Below, in pieces: positions 45,701 through 59,000 of a stretch of DNA of 64,000 nt. The stretch comes from Typha latifolia (lineage: Eukaryota > Streptophyta > Magnoliopsida > Poales > Typhaceae). The notes beneath the pieces were generated by a model. That model had not been told where the DNA came from. It saw only the letters and a program-made list of their open reading frames with translations, and searched no databases. Made by a program: the position numbers and the translations under genes. How positions within the stretch are numbered: the stretch's first letter is position 1; every line of letters starts with the position of its first letter. The stretch lies in assembly GCA_019914945.1 (NCBI GenBank), contig CM034103.1:9920001-9984000 (forward strand), given 5' to 3'.

Positions 45701-48700
45701 GAAACAATATCCTCATTGTTATATGATTCTTTTCCAAAGAAGAATAAAATTACCTTACTAAACATCCCTAACATTCCGAATATTAGAGACACGCACAGAA
45801 ACAGGCATTTACCAAGTCAATCTAATTTTGATATTTAAAACCATATCTAGGAAATACTCACTTTTTGGATTTATCGATCCGTGGAATCTTGTATATAGCA
45901 CACTGAACTGAACTTTTTCAAAGTTCGACCTGATCTTATTAAAAGGGTGTATAAATTAAAAAGTATGAACTGTAAGAAAGATACTTTAGAGGTTAATGCT
46001 GAAAAACCTTCATATAGTCTGCTTTGTTTGCTTAACTCAACAAAATATTATGAGCCGTTTCACATTAAATCTTTCAACCATATCTAGTTTATTTGGACAT
46101 TATGTGCCATTTGTTTGAAAATGATATCCACTGCTAGTGCGATTTAGGTATAATATATTTCGAGCTTTGAGTTTTAATTAATTTAATAGCTTTACAATGC
46201 GAAGAACTGTAATGCAGAGGAAGATGAAAATATGCTCATACCAACCATATGAACTACCAGCAACTCAAGTGAATAACATCTAACTTAACAGAAATTATCC
46301 AACCAACTGATACAGTGGTGCTCAAGAAAGATTTGGGTTAGCATAGTCAAACTACCCACAATACTCAAACTATAACTTATAACAAGAAATTTTTTAGGAA
46401 GTTTTAAGGAGGAAAAACAAATTCCCCGCTAATTACAAGATTCCTACTAAAATAAGCTAGACTCACTTGGAAGTGGTAAATGTGAAGCCCAGTAACAACC
46501 AGACGCAAAGCAGTGCCCTGTTGGGCACCTCGGACTGCTGGTCCCCTTCGTGTAGACAGACTTGAATGACCCAATTGAAATGACCTAAGTTTCCTGTCCT
46601 ATTTCTCTAAAATCCAATAGTTTAAAAAAGATGAGATGTATCTTAGTTAAATAAGTCTTCATGTTTCCTGTCCTTATGATCAAAGTTTGTTAGCACATTC
46701 TATAGGCAGATGCTTTATTGACATGTAATCATAAAGGTATAAAGAGAATGATTATCTTAATATTTATTGATTTCATTTTCCTATCTTTCTACAGAAAAGG
46801 AATACTTCACGAAAATGGAGAAATATGTGTTTTTCACCCAACTATTCTCTTTAGGACCACCTTATGCACCAATAATGAGAATGGTAATTCCCTGAAATAA
46901 TGGATACATTTGTTAAAATTGGCGAAAATATGCTATAATACCAAACAGCAAGAAGTACCATCGTAGTCATAATGATTAGCATAGACACTGTATGTGCATG
47001 AAAAATTCTGACACAAGTTACTTATGAATGGAAAAAATTGCAGGCTATTCAACCAGTAAATAGTTTATACATATTAATATAGTATCTAAAAAATAGAAAA
47101 ATTTAAGTATTAAATATTTAGTTCTACCTCCTTTGAGTATCCTGATAATCCAATAAGTTGTGTGTCACGTACTGCTCTATATAAATCTTCTGGTATTATA
47201 GGTTTCTGCATTGACAACAGGATCACATTAAAAAAAAGATACTCAAGGTCATCATATTGTTATTTATTAAGCCAATTAAGATTAACTAGCCTTAAAAGTG
47301 ACACGCAGGTTGGGGTGATTTAAGATCCTGTATATCATAGCTCTAGATAGCATGAAATGATGAAAGTTAAATAAATTCTCTCTTTATCATACAATTTGGC
47401 TATTTCTATTTCTTCACTTGATGCAGAAACTTTATTCATTAATAATAATGTTTAAAGAATTTTCATTAGCAATAAATACTAATGAAAATGGATAGGGCCA
47501 GTCCAGTCATATTGGACATTTAGACCTGCTAAATAAGAACAGTAAAATGATAATTGCAAAGCAGGAAAGATAATAAACCTTCCCTCCTAAAATTTAAAAA
47601 AAAAAATAGCATTATATCTTTTATGAAAAACAGAATTCCGAAGTGTCAAAGTGCTCTATTAGTCCATTAAAAAAATCAAGGATAACATATATCATGTAGT
47701 GGAAAAGAATACTCACTGCCAATATATTTTCAATTTCATTTTGTATCCTCCAATTCAAACAGTCCACCAGCTGCGGCAAAAATGAGAATAATGTTATTAG
47801 TAAAAGTTAACATCAAGTCATAACAGTATCGATTATATAGGTTATTCTATTATGAATGAAGGATCCTATTATAACTAGCAAATATGTAGGATCACCATTT
47901 TATGAGCTTTAGCGACATTCCATTCTCTACCCTTAAGGAAGCGGACCAATGTTTCTGTTGGATAACCCTGGTGCATATTCTGCAAATGAAAGGGTAGCAA
48001 TAAGGAACTGTGTTTTTCAATTCTACAGTCACAAAGATTAAAGTTTCAACTGCATGAGAAAAGGACTGCTAGTGCAACCATAGAAATTTTTAAAAGACAA
48101 AATAGAACAAGGTGTGCCGATCATAATACTGGCACATGTAAAGACTGCTAGTGCAAGGAAAAGGCTTATATATTCAGTATCATGACATAAATAAAATCAT
48201 CGCAAATCCTTAACTTAATAACAAGTGAAATCAGTAAAAGATCTTTAAATATTCCTTTGTCCCTTTCTTTTGTGGTCATTCAAGAAACACAGATGGGATA
48301 TTCATTAGAAAAGCCTGAATAAGTGACTCATTATCTCATTGTCTTAATAATCAAATGTTACATGCTAGTAAGATTCTTTAACTTTATTTGGGATCATCCT
48401 TGTAATAATCTGAGATGTCTGTCACCATATTAGAGAAGTCCAGTAAGAATGTGAATCCATTAGAGCTGTAAAAGAAGAAGTTTCCCGCTCCCCATTTCAA
48501 CAAGCTGACAAGCTTGAACTGATTTTTGTAATCTCAAACAGGGCTTCAACTTTCTTTGAAGGATGAGCAGTTCCAAGTTGCAATGGGAAAATTTTAAAAT
48601 GAGAGCTTGAGCTTGATAGCCTAGTAAGGTAGTAAATAGACAAGCTACAATAGAGCAGTAAAGTCAAGTTTGAGTTCTTCAAGAATAACTGCACTCATCT

Positions 48701-50282
48701 ACATCATCAGAAGACATTCGATTCAAAAATATGCATTACAACTGATCCTTCTTGTACTTGTGCTTTACACTCGTCTCCATAATGTTTGCTAGTTTATAGA
48801 CACAACAAACAATAGAAATTTTCTTGAATCTTGACATTTTGTAAACAAACAAAGTGCAAAAGTAAATATGTTCTGCAACCATGTCCACAATTGTTGGAAC
48901 ACTAACAAGATCTGGAATGACCACTGTCTCTGATGAATCTGGCATGCTGCAGAACTACTCTAAGAGATAAATCCAAGATCAACAAGAAGTTGGAAAAGGC
49001 TAAACTTTCTCCATTCTGTTATAGAAAGCTATAGATGGAACTTTACATTTTGATCTGACATGTTTATGTGAAAAATTAAAACCTAAAAGTAAATGGATGC
49101 ATGTTGTTACAAATGTTAATTAAACCTAAAAAGCATGACCAATATGGGCAGAAACAGATATCACAAGTCATATATTGCACCTATTCATGTATCCTTGGAA
49201 AGTAAAGATAAAAAATAATCCACCTCTCTTTGTAGCCATGTCAACTTAGATTGGACTCTATTGACATAAATTAAGGCAAATACACATTTTATTAAAGTTA
49301 AAGTAGTAGACAGCAAAGAGAGAGAATTGCTAGACCATCTTTGAAGCTCCTCTACATTTCCATATAAAGGAAGAGCCATTAACTCTAAGACATAGAATAG
49401 AGAACCAACTATGAGAATTCATAAAAAATAATAAATAATAAATAAATAAAAAACATTAAGGTGGAGAAGAACTGAACTGGACTCCTAACTGGCAGGAATA
49501 GCAAACTGTGGAAGCAATGGAATTCACAAAATTCTTTTCCATCCCATCATCAATAAATAGGGTACCTTTACGACCACAGTCATAAACTACATCGGTACAA
49601 ATGCAATCTAAAAGCTCTTTATCTTAGTGAGATAAGAAATCTTCAATTCCAACTCTAATACAAGAATCAAGGAGCATTCATCGGTGAAATCTCATAGAAA
49701 TCACAGTTCCTACCCACGTAACCATGAAATTTAGAAAAGTCCCAAGGGATACTACAAGGCATTGCACTCTGTCATGATAATATCTAGATGAGCAGCTGAA
49801 AAAACATCCACAAAAAAAAAGAATAAATAGCTCAATTTCCATCAAAGCACATGATAACCACGTAGATCACTTCTTCATAACTCAATTTTGCCCAATACTA
49901 ACATCATCATATCACAATACTGAAAAATCCGTAAAGCAACCAATTGAACTGTAAGATCCGATCACATTCTCCACAAGTACTACAAGACTAAAATGACATC
50001 AAAATTCAAATCTTAACCCAAAAACAGGTAGACAATGCTCAATTCTATCAAAACCCACGAGATCTACGAAGTTAACAAAGATTCAAACCTGAAACGTGCT
50101 CTTCAGCCCGTCATCCTCTGCATCAATCAAATCAAACAACAAAGGGAGAATCCCAACAACATCAAAAACCAAAATGCCAAAATGTAAAAATGTTCAGCGA
50201 AATTAGCGTCGGGTCTGGATCGGAGACCTTGGTCCATCATTATGGATAGCTGCTTGATCGCGTCCTGGGAGGCGTTCCCCAT
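36750..50282 (-). CDS. Sec14-like phosphatidylinositol transfer protein (CRAL-TRIO), 11 exons
   Basis: Exons, in transcript order: 50282-50228, 50117-50089, 47979-47896, 47770-47717, 47205-47128, 44755-44702, 42804-42745, 42667-42572, 40952-40851, 40726-40646, 37067-36750. All introns are GT-AG and all joins keep frame, giving 336 codons plus a stop. The start MGNASQDAIKQL fits the family. The CRAL-TRIO N lobe is at about residues 29-74 (HQGYPTETLVRFLKGREWNV) and the lipid-binding lobe at about 95-235 (FAIGVGLSTYDKA, VLDMSGLKLSA, STVDDLNYPEKT, NAPYIFSACWKVVKPLL). The C-terminal tail has SFDHPFHQQLYNYIKQ. It resembles the short plant Sec14 homologues (soybean Ssh type, Arabidopsis At1g55840 type), which bind phosphatidylinositol/phosphatidylcholine at membranes. 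Introns 2, 5, 6, 8 and 10 are 1.6-3.6 kb; the last carries an hAT-like insertion. No lesion seen. Confidence 0.93.
38326..39563. mobile_element. hAT-like non-autonomous element in intron 10 of the Sec14-like gene
   Basis: Begins TAGGGGTGACAA and ends in the reverse complement of TAAGGGTGGCAA. The flanking 8-mers are GTTGTAGC and ATTGTAAT, equal at five positions and differing by transitions at the other three, as in an aged 8-bp target duplication. Subterminal regions are packed with AACCCG/CGGGTT words on both sides. The GC-rich core (38570-39130) gives only low-complexity Ser/Pro ORFs, with no transposase. Confidence 0.65.
40030..40240. repeat. Small imperfect inverted repeat in intron 10
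   Basis: The left side has TTTCACCCCATACACTATAA and the right side TCATAGTTCAGGGGGATGAA. The region also holds repeated ATTTCAGGGG.ATA words. It resembles plant MITE-like sequences with CCCCTGAACTAT ends, but the arms match only loosely. Confidence 0.25.
43495..43660. repeat. Possible SINE-like or other dispersed repeat in intron 6
   Basis: Contains GTTAGCATAGTATCAAGAGC and AGGTTCAAATCC. The latter resembles a tRNA B box, which suggests a tRNA-derived retroposon. Weaker relatives occur at about 8218-8300 and just downstream at 43695-43740. No poly(A) tail or target duplication was seen. Confidence 0.3.
45354..45660. repeat. Two-copy tandem duplication in intron 5
   Basis: Units at 45354-45507 and 45508-45660, about 154 bp each. 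Both start GAGGCTCCATCTA and share GCTAAAATTTCTGAAGT, GGGTTATATGGTCC and AGTAGTAAGTCT.GGTCATAA. Substitutions and short indels separate them, so the duplication is not recent. Confidence 0.85.
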
Positions 50283-50450
50283 TCTTTCGAGGCCAGATTA
50301 GGAAGCGAAGTTCGAACTGGATCTAGGGTTTGAGCTGAAATTTGAATTGGATATGGCGTTCTCGGGCGGATCAAAGGTGGAAGAAGGAGAGAGAGATGTG
50401 GCTTCCGAGATGTCTCCGCTCTTTCTCTCCTCTCCTCTCCTTTTAAGGCG
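50283..50450 (-). promoter_or_regulatory. 5' leader and proximal promoter of the Sec14-like gene
   Basis: On the minus strand an AG-rich tract (AGGAGAGGAGAGGAGAGAAA near 50410-50440) lies about 130-155 bp before the ATG. GA/CT tracts are frequent in plant 5' leaders and core promoters. No certain TATA box. Confidence 0.35.
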
Positions 50451-51679
50451 ACACTACATGACGGGGGAAATAGTTAACTAATAGTTAGTTGATTGGTTTA
50501 AAATAAGAAAAACTAAGCGATTCCCAAATCGCTTTTTTTTTTCTTTTTTTTTTCTTTTTTGAATCCAAATATCCAATATAAACTTTATTTGAGACGAAAA
50601 TGGTATTGTAATTTTTCTTTTTTTTCTTTTTCTTTTTGCAAACTAATCATTTCTACGTATATTCTATTTAATTCATGTATTTGTTTTATATAAAATATCC
50701 TTTTTCTTTCTAACTTTTTCTCACATAGCATACAAGAATATATTTTATCAAAATATTAAATATCCTGACTGTCATTTTTATAAAAAATACCCCCAATAAA
50801 AGGAGTTAATTTACAATTATCTAAAATGTAGATGGTTTTTTATCATAATAAAAAGTATTATATTTTAATGGGATTTAGCGTTCATGATTCGTATCAGTGG
50901 TATGGACGTGATCAGATGATCACGTTCTTTAAAGTTTACTCCAATACCATTTATGTACTCTTATTTATTATTTTATTTTCTCGACAATAGCATGGCATTA
51001 TAAACACAGTTTAAGGGATTACATAGAGTTATCTTTGCTGGAGTTATATAAATACTGCATATATGAAACTATCTACAATTTTGAGCAAACACCGCTAGTT
51101 AATAGCTATCAAATTTCTCATCAAATTATAATAAAAAATGTGTTTTGATATCCACTCTAATTGAATGGATGTCAAATTACAGCATATTAGCTTAGATAAT
51201 TATATAAAGGTGAAGATTCATGGTTTATTGAACCTATAGATAATGCAATCAACAAAGAGAAATCATTCGAATGCGTTCGACAACGTAGAATGCCAAAATC
51301 TAAGGGCAAGTGTTCCGAAGTTTGTTCCTACATAGTTCAAACTCAGATACTGAAATTAAGCCTAATGTTTGTATTGCATTTGAAATGCACAAATCATCAA
51401 AAGAGAAAAAAAAAATATGAGACTTGCGTTCAATAAGCATTGTTAACAAACCAAAACCAGTGTTAATGGAAATATATATATATATTAGATGTCAATAAAG
51501 AAATGGTGATAGAAACAGGTAGAGAAGGAAGTCAAAAGGTTGGTAACGGTAGTAATGGAGATAAACAAAAACTAGTGCCAACCCCATGATGATGAAGGCC
51601 ACAATGTGGTTATATTGATGGCATATGAATTGAGAGTGATATTAAATTCATGAGAGAAGCTAGTGGTGATTGTATCATG

Positions 51680-51713
<34 letters not shown>

Positions 51714-53020
51714 AGCAGCAGCAGCAGCAATATGGGTGTGATTAAAGAAGCAAAATAATTCATGACAAATATTTTTTTGTCATTTCGTAGTTTGAGAAAA
51801 GTTTATTTGATGTATCAAGTTAAGGATTCGTCTAAAACTAAGCCTTGGATATTGTGGATGCAATATCTTATCTCAAAAGATAGTAATGGAGCTATCATGG
51901 AAGCATAAAAAATTTCAGATCGAGATTCTCCATACACATGTAAGCTGAAGAAGGTGTGGGAGAAGAGAAAATTGACATGAGAAGTACTTGCATGCAATGC
52001 ATGCATGTCCTCATAGCACGTAGAAAGTGTTCCATGTAAGGAATTTTGTATTTAATATCCTATCTTTTCATGTATTTATAAGTTACATCATGTATTTTCA
52101 ATATTTATAAATCCTAAGTTGGCTTAACAGTAACACTGTTTGAATAGATGACATTGAAAGAGAGAAAAGAAAAAGTTGGAATAGGTTAAACTATTTGTAT
52201 AATAAAATATCTAAAGTGCTCTTCTTCTTCTTCATCTTCTTCTTTAAGGCTTGATAATACTCCTCTTTTGGCCAAAATTTTGAACGTAGAAGTAGAATGA
52301 AATCAAAGGCATTCTCGACTGTGTCTTCTCCTCCACCCTTTTCTCCTCTATCTTCTCTTTTATTCCATTGATTATTAGAAAGCTACGTCCCGTTTAAAAT
52401 TTTTAAGAACTATATTTTAGTTCTTCAAACTTAAATTAATTGAATAAAACTCATGTATTAATTCTCTATTGGGTTCCATTTGTTTGGCATTTTATTGATT
52501 AATTATTATTATTATTTAAGTTTTAAAGGAGATAGGTTTCTCGATGTTAAGGTGAGTTTAGGTTAGAGTATTCTGGCAGTATTCTTAATATAATTAATTT
52601 AACCTAATAGTTTGGTTCAATTCGGGTATTGAATCTAACATCTAGAAATGTTTGGCAAAATGTAGGATCCGGTTTTCAAATATTATAAAGGCAAGGTGTA
52701 CACCACAAATATATGAAAATATAGGGTGTAAATTTTCCAAGAATAAAAGATAAAAACTATTATTAGATCTCCAGTCTCGTGTTACATATATAAACCTTAA
52801 ACAATCATTAGGTGTTTTATTGACACTACAGTAAGACAAGTAGTGTGATAACTTTATTGTTCCTCCCTCACCCTCCCCTACCTATGATAGAAAAATATAT
52901 ATAACTTAAAATTATGCATGCTAATTAATGAGAGTTATGAGTGCTAGAAAACAAAAATTATTCTTTTCTGTTTATATAGAAAACTGTGATAGTTCAAAAA
53001 GTTTAAGTAATTTTTTTAGG
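50451..53020. other. AT-rich intergenic region upstream of the Sec14-like gene
   Basis: No credible coding region. Contains T-rich tracts at 50528-50640 and a compound microsatellite at 51682-51729. Distal promoter elements of the minus-strand gene may lie in its first kilobase, but none can be named. Confidence 0.4.
51682..51729. repeat. Compound microsatellite (GA)n(GCA)n
   Basis: About 15 GA units followed by six AGC/GCA units. The leucine/serine-rich ORF on the complement is created by this tract. Confidence 0.9.
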
Positions 53021-53024
53021 CATA

Positions 53025-55190
53025 ATCTTTTTTTACTTCTTAAACTATCATCTTTTTTCACAGTAACGCCTGAAATTTTTCTTGGTATATAATAACCCCT
53101 TGAATTTTTTTCTTAGTATATAATAAACCCCTAAACTATCAAAAATACCTTATCCCTTGACGTCTTTGATGAAATTAGTGAATTGGTCAAATTACTCCTC
53201 CACTTATAATGATAGATAGTTAAGAGGCTTAGCTAATATATTTTTTTAAAATCCTTTATTTCCCTCGTGCCTCTCCACTTCTCTTCCTCTTCTCTTTGTT
53301 TCCCTACTCATCATGTCGATTGTCACCTAAAATAGCCCCATCTCCACCCCTAATGGTTTGATATGATTTGCATCTAATCGGATCGAATCATGAGGGCATC
53401 GACTTGATAGATTGAGTCTATTTATTTTGTTAATTAATTTATGCTTATGTAAGCCTTTAAGGCAAGTTTAATTAAAATGTAAGCCTCAAAAGGTAAGTTC
53501 AATTAAATCATATTCTAATGCAAGTCTTATTAAGTCATGTAAGCATATAAGGCAAGTCATAGTTTGAGTCGTATAAGCTTTTAGGACTAGTCCGAGTAGA
53601 ATTTATTGTACTCGTCCTCTATATAGAAGAGCTAGGCTTCTTTGTTTAATCATTCAAGTATCCAATGATGAATTAAAAATTATATTTTAGCCTTAAACCA
53701 TCTTAGGAGTAATAGTAAGATAATTTAAGAATAGTAGTAAATTAATCATAGCCGTTTATTTTTCTAAAAGTGGATCTAAGTTAGAAATTCTAATTCTACC
53801 TCCAATTTATAGCCACCATCATCTTCACGAGCCACTCTATCTTACGACCATTCACCTCCACCCTTGGCCATCCACCACCTCCCGACAACCGCCACAACTT
53901 TGAATATTTATTGTTTTATCTCGTTTTGATCTTGCTCCACTCTTTTATTTATATCTTTTCATTCCAACCTCTAATTTAGGTAAAACTAGAGTTATTAGAA
54001 CTCTAACTCATGAGACTACCACTACCTAAATTTTTATAATTTTATTATATTTGAATTAGTTCAGATCTAGTTTATAACAGAGTTTCGAGATGCCTTCTCC
54101 CCCTCATTGCCCCCAACCCTCCTACCTCGACCCCCTCGACTTCCCGTCGCTGCTACCAAAAACAACGTGCAACTCCCTCCACCTCAATGTCCACCAATGA
54201 CAACACCTCCCCAACTCATCCACTCGTCGTGCCAATCACTGTCAACACCAGCCCACCTCAATCAACCCTATTGTTGCATTTGAAGCCGCTTACCAAGTCA
54301 ACCTACAAGATCTTGATGCCTCTTCAAATGCAGCCCTTGGCCTTGATGTAGGTGAGCTCATACTAGATGGAGCTCGAGGAGGTGTTTCTAAACCAGTGGA
54401 GCGTCATATTGAGGGCTCGATTGGACGTGGAGGAGCTACATATTCTTCTCCAACTTGTGGATGATGGCACGGTTGCCATAGTGGATGCAAAAGTAGTCGA
54501 GGAGCTGCTCGCTAAGAATGAGGACGAGGGCCCCAGGTTGGTGATGTTGACCTTCACGGCCTTGCCAGCAATGGCAATCAAGTCTTAAAGCAATGACAGA
54601 TTTGTCTCACCTTGATCGGCCATACTGACCGAAGGCGGCGGTCAAGCTGCCGATTCAAGATCCAGCTCTATTGGAGATCTTGACATAGTTGAAGTCAAAG
54701 AGGATGCGGATCTTGCTCATGATCTTAGAGCTGTGGTAGATGAGCATGGTGGATCCAAGCTCAAGCATGCCTTTCCCGACAGATGGTGGGCTGCTAAGAA
54801 GGCAACGGTTATCAATACCGTGGAGGCGGTGGCTATAGCAATGGGCTATAGAGGAGGCAATGACAGTCAATACCATGGAGATAGCGACTATGGTGATGGG
54901 CTAGGTAAGAATAGGTGATTGCAACTTTGGAGGGAGAGGATGAGAATAGGTAACACCTAAAATTTTCTCATGACTTGCATGTGACTTGCACATATATAAG
55001 GGGTAAAATTGCCATGTATTTGTCACCTGATTACTACGTGACATCATTTGGACGAAAATATATAACAAAACTCTAATATTTCTAATAGTTTATGGGATCA
55101 TTATATACCAAAAGAAGTTTGGGGGATCATTATGGAAATGAGTAATAGTTCACGGGGGAAAAAATATATATGATAAAACAAGTATTTAAG
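53025..55190. mobile_element. Long-TIR DNA element containing an LTR fragment
   Basis: The left end (53040-53165: AAACTATCATC, GTATATAATAACCCC, ATAAACCCCTAAACTATC) is an inverted counterpart of the right end (55060-55180: AATAGTTTATGGGATCATTA, GGGGGATCATTA, AGTAATAGTTCACGGGGG). Arms are about 110-130 bp and diverged. Nothing like a transposase was found inside. Plant elements with CCCCTGAACTAT-type arms are often Mutator-like; the assignment is tentative and no target duplication was found. Confidence 0.5.
53820..54010 (+). repeat. LTR fragment related to the element at 9.3-12.4 kb
   Basis: Shares CATTCACCTCCACCCTTGG-type sequence, TGATCTTGCTCCACTCTTTT, ATTTATATCTTTTCAT and AATTTAGGTAAAACTA with the end of the left LTR at 9660-9830. 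The following 54.1-54.95 kb is GC-richer and may be its interior, but has no recognisable domain. Confidence 0.5.
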
Positions 55191-55324
55191 TATATATGGA
55201 AATTATGATAGTTCAAATAATTTAAGTAAAATTCTTCTTTTTTATTCAAAACTTCATAAATTTAATATATATACGGAAACATTCTAGTAGGTTATATATA
55301 TATATATATACACACACTTAAGAG

Positions 55325-56057
55325 TAGGGGTGTAAACGACCCGAGCCTGAGTGAGCCAGCTCTGGCTCAAGCTCGGCGAAATTACTTTCGAGCCTTATAG
55401 TTTTGCTCAGGCTCGGCTTAGCTCAACTCGAGCCAAGCTCGAGCTGAGCCTAACCAAGTCCGAGCTGAGCCCGAGCAAAGCTCAGGCTCAATTAGAGGAT
55501 GAGGCGGTGGTGGCTTGCCAAAGAAGGAGTTGGAGACGAATAGAGGAGGAGGCGACGACGAGGAGATGGTGAATAAAGGAGGAGGAGGAGGAGGCCGATG
55601 GAGGAGGAGGCCAACGGAGAGGAGGAGGTGGCATCGTGGTGGTGGCTTGCCAATAGCCAACGAGAGGGAGAAGGGGTGGCGACGTGTGGGGTGAGGCTAT
55701 GGGTGGTGATAGGGTGGATGAGGGTGAGGGTGAGAGTGAGGGTGAGGTGGGTGAGGGACCTGAGGGTGATGGGTGAGGATGGGGAGAGTGAGGGTGAAGT
55801 GATGGGTGAGGGTGGGGTAGGTGAGGGTGATGGATATGTGGCAATATTTCTTTATGCCACGTGTCCTTAGTTATAACTAGTTAGGCTATCGAGCCTATCG
55901 AGCTAAGCCTGAGCGAGCTGGCTCCAGCTCGGCTCGGCTTAATATTAATTTTGAGCCACTTACAACGGCTTGAGCTGACCGAGTCGAGCCAAGCTCGAGC
56001 TTTAGTCGAGCCGAGCCCGAGCCAAGCCCGAGTCGCTCGTCAAGCTTGACAGCCCTA
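55325..56057. mobile_element. hAT-type non-autonomous element, 733 bp
   Basis: Ends are TAGGGGTGTAAAC and the reverse complement of TAGGGCTGTCAAG. Perfect 8-bp target duplications CTTAAGAG flank it (55317-55324 and 56058-56065), the hAT hallmark. Both subterminal regions are dense in CTCGAGC/GAGCC/GCTCGG words. The core has GAGGGTGAGGGTGA-type repeats (about 55720-55835). The ORFs in it are compositional. Confidence 0.9.
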
Positions 56058-56065
56058 CTTAAGAG

Positions 56066-59000
56066 TAGGGATATTAGCTCTCATTTTCTTACATTAGCTC
56101 AAGAAGAATAGAAGCTTGTAAAAGGGATATTAAGTCACAAGTATGCACAAGAACATGGGATTAGATTCATCTAAGTGGGCATCATATCCTTGAATCATTA
56201 GCAAGATGAGCGCATTAGCATAAGTGCTAACTCCTTTTGCAGTTGTCATGGTGGATTGGTGGGCATCAAAGATCACATGTGAGGAACTTAGCCTTAATCC
56301 AACTTGATAATGGAACTAAAAAATAAAAAGAACTTTTAAACTTTGAGCTGAATTAGTATTAATTGGTTTTGAGGGGGAAAAAACATAGACCTTTTATTTC
56401 AAATTTGTTCGTGAATGATTTGAAGATCCAATTATTTGCACTTTTGGAATCATAGCATCAAAATTTTAACTTTACTTGGAATTTATTGCTTTGTACTCTA
56501 ATGACTAGGATTGATTCACTTTGTCCAAGTTCTTTTTCTATTACCATCAATATTATTCCCGGACAAGCCTTTCAAGTCTTACATCTTACTCACTAGGTCT
56601 AAATGTACTACTAGGCAGTATTAAATTGTGAAATGAGACTAATTCACAAAGAAGTATTCTAATTTTTAATATCAAAACAAGCGAGCTAATGCCAGTATAT
56701 ACTTTTCCATTATTTAGTTGAATACTAATATAATAAATTTATATTTAATATTAAATAATAAAGAATACTGAATTTGTATTGAGAATTGATGATATTTTTT
56801 AAACCAAATGACGAAAACACTCTTGATTGGATGTAAAGCGACAGTAGTAGCAACAATTAGGTATTTGTCTAATTGAGGGGCAAAATAGTAATTTTAAATT
56901 ATAATTAAGTTGAAGGAGATAGAATAATAAATTAGTATACTAAAAAAAAGAAGCTAAATTGTTGTTCAGCTACTACGTCAGAATAAGAAGGCTTATTTCA
57001 GAATCGTTAATTTTTCGTTTGTATAAGACGAGTTTCATAGAATTATATCGGCATCTTTCCATCATAAAACTATGTTAGTAAACTGAGACAACGGGAAATG
57101 ATAATTATATCAGCCCTAATCATAAAACTTAGATTAGCGAAGTGCTTCTTTTTTCTTTCTTTCAAATGCACAAATACTAAAAGGGTTATCAAGGAACTTA
57201 GCTTTGAAGTGATAAATAGAAGAATGGCCAAGGAGGAAAGGCAATAGTGGAAGACATGCATGGTGGGCCGCTTGTATTGGGTACCTCGTACTTGGCATGA
57301 ACACTAGAATTTTTAGTTTCTACGAATCAAAGGAGGTCTGAGGAACTTATCCATAGAATTAACTCTATGTTTCTCTGCTAGACTGGGCTCAAAAGAGAGC
57401 TAAACTGCTGCTGAGTTGCTTCGGGACAAAATCTAGAAAAGTCGAGGGAGTTAGTTTATCTCCTAATTACGATCGTTTTCTATTTCTTTGTTGAGCTTCT
57501 ACTTAGCAATTTGGTTGTATTTTGTTTTGATGAACTCTAGTTTAGATGGATGCTTTTATTATTATTATTATTATTATTTTGTAATACAACTTCACTAAAT
57601 AACATAATAACTTCATTCTAGAATATAAATATTATTTATTAAAATTATATTGTACACCACATATTAACCTAATTATTAATTTACCCTTGATGATAATTTT
57701 TTTAAAAATAAAACATATTTTTCTATCTTTTCTTTCAATTTATACCACGTTAAAAATAATTATTACACTCTTATTTATTATAAAAATATAAGTAAACACA
57801 AGATTTATGGAATAAAGCTCTTATTCTAAAAATAACAAAGATGAATATATATATTCTAGAATTTATCTTATTTTTAAAGTAAACGAGATTTTAGTATTTA
57901 CAGTCTGCTAGGGTTTTGATCTCAAATGAATATTAGTCTACGGATTTTCATCAAATTATAAAAGAAATAAAAAAATTGGAGCCAAAATACTTACACATAG
58001 GAACACTTTTGGGACTAAGACAAAGATAATTATAATTTATTTTAAGCGATTGCCTCCGTTTATCTTGGGCGGCACTGTCAGTTAAACCGATGCCGCTAAA
58101 ATTTGAATCCCATAAATACTCATTCAACATTCCTTTAGCATCAATATATGCAATCGTTTAGAGAAGTAAAAAAGACTGCAATTCCTACCCGTCAAAGAGA
58201 AGTTTATGATGGTGCAAAGATGCAAGGTGGAAAGCAAAATACCATGTCATTATCTAGGCTATCAATTAGGGACAAGTATGTTATTTAAACATTAGGGATT
58301 AAAGAAATTTATCAATAACAGTCTATATTCTGTCTTTATTTCTTCAGAAAATATTTTAAATTAAAATTTAATCTAATAGTTACTAACTTATAGCTGAATG
58401 AAAGAAGAATATTTTATTTCTTTCATTTAATTTTTGAGTGTAAGTATATTATACTTTTTAATAAAGACATTTAAATTTTTTTATTATTCACGTAAAACTT
58501 CTGAACTAAAAAAAATATATCTAAATAAATTAGTTAACTTAAAAGAAAGTAACTATATAAATTTTCTATATTTTTGGTGCATGAGAACTTTATTATTAAA
58601 GACGGGTGGAATTACGAGCATGTCAAAGATATGACATAATCTTAGTATTGCTTATAAATAGTCCTAAAAATTAAGAAAAGCTGATTGCCTAGCTAGAAGA
58701 ATAGCTCTAATTTCGTAGAAGACTTTTCTTCCTTAGTAGGAAGAATAATGTGGAAAAGGATCAAAGAATCTCTAATTCTTTTCTTTTTCTTTTCTCTCTT
58801 TAACACTAATAGTAGAATTAATATTCCCCCTTTGAGTTGGTCACATCATCAATATATAGATTCCTTTTATCATGATAAAATTCATTTGGTCTGAGTCAGT
58901 GGGTAGGAACAAGCTACTTCTAATTGACTACCTCAATGATATGATTCCTTTAAGAAATTATTTAAGTTGACGAGATTATATGTGATTCCTAGATTACAAC

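Noticed and set aside
51572..51763. Minus-strand ORF that looks like a signal peptide (LLLLLLLSLSLSLS)
   Set aside because: The hydrophobic run is produced by the GCA and GA microsatellite, with no protein-like continuation.
54363..54588. ORFs of about 72 codons on both strands
   Set aside because: They mirror each other in a GC-richer retroelement-like interior; neither has a recognisable motif.
55418..55870. Pro/His- and Gly/Val-rich ORFs of up to 118 codons on both strands
   Set aside because: They lie wholly inside the 733-bp hAT-type element and come from GAGGGT-type repeats.
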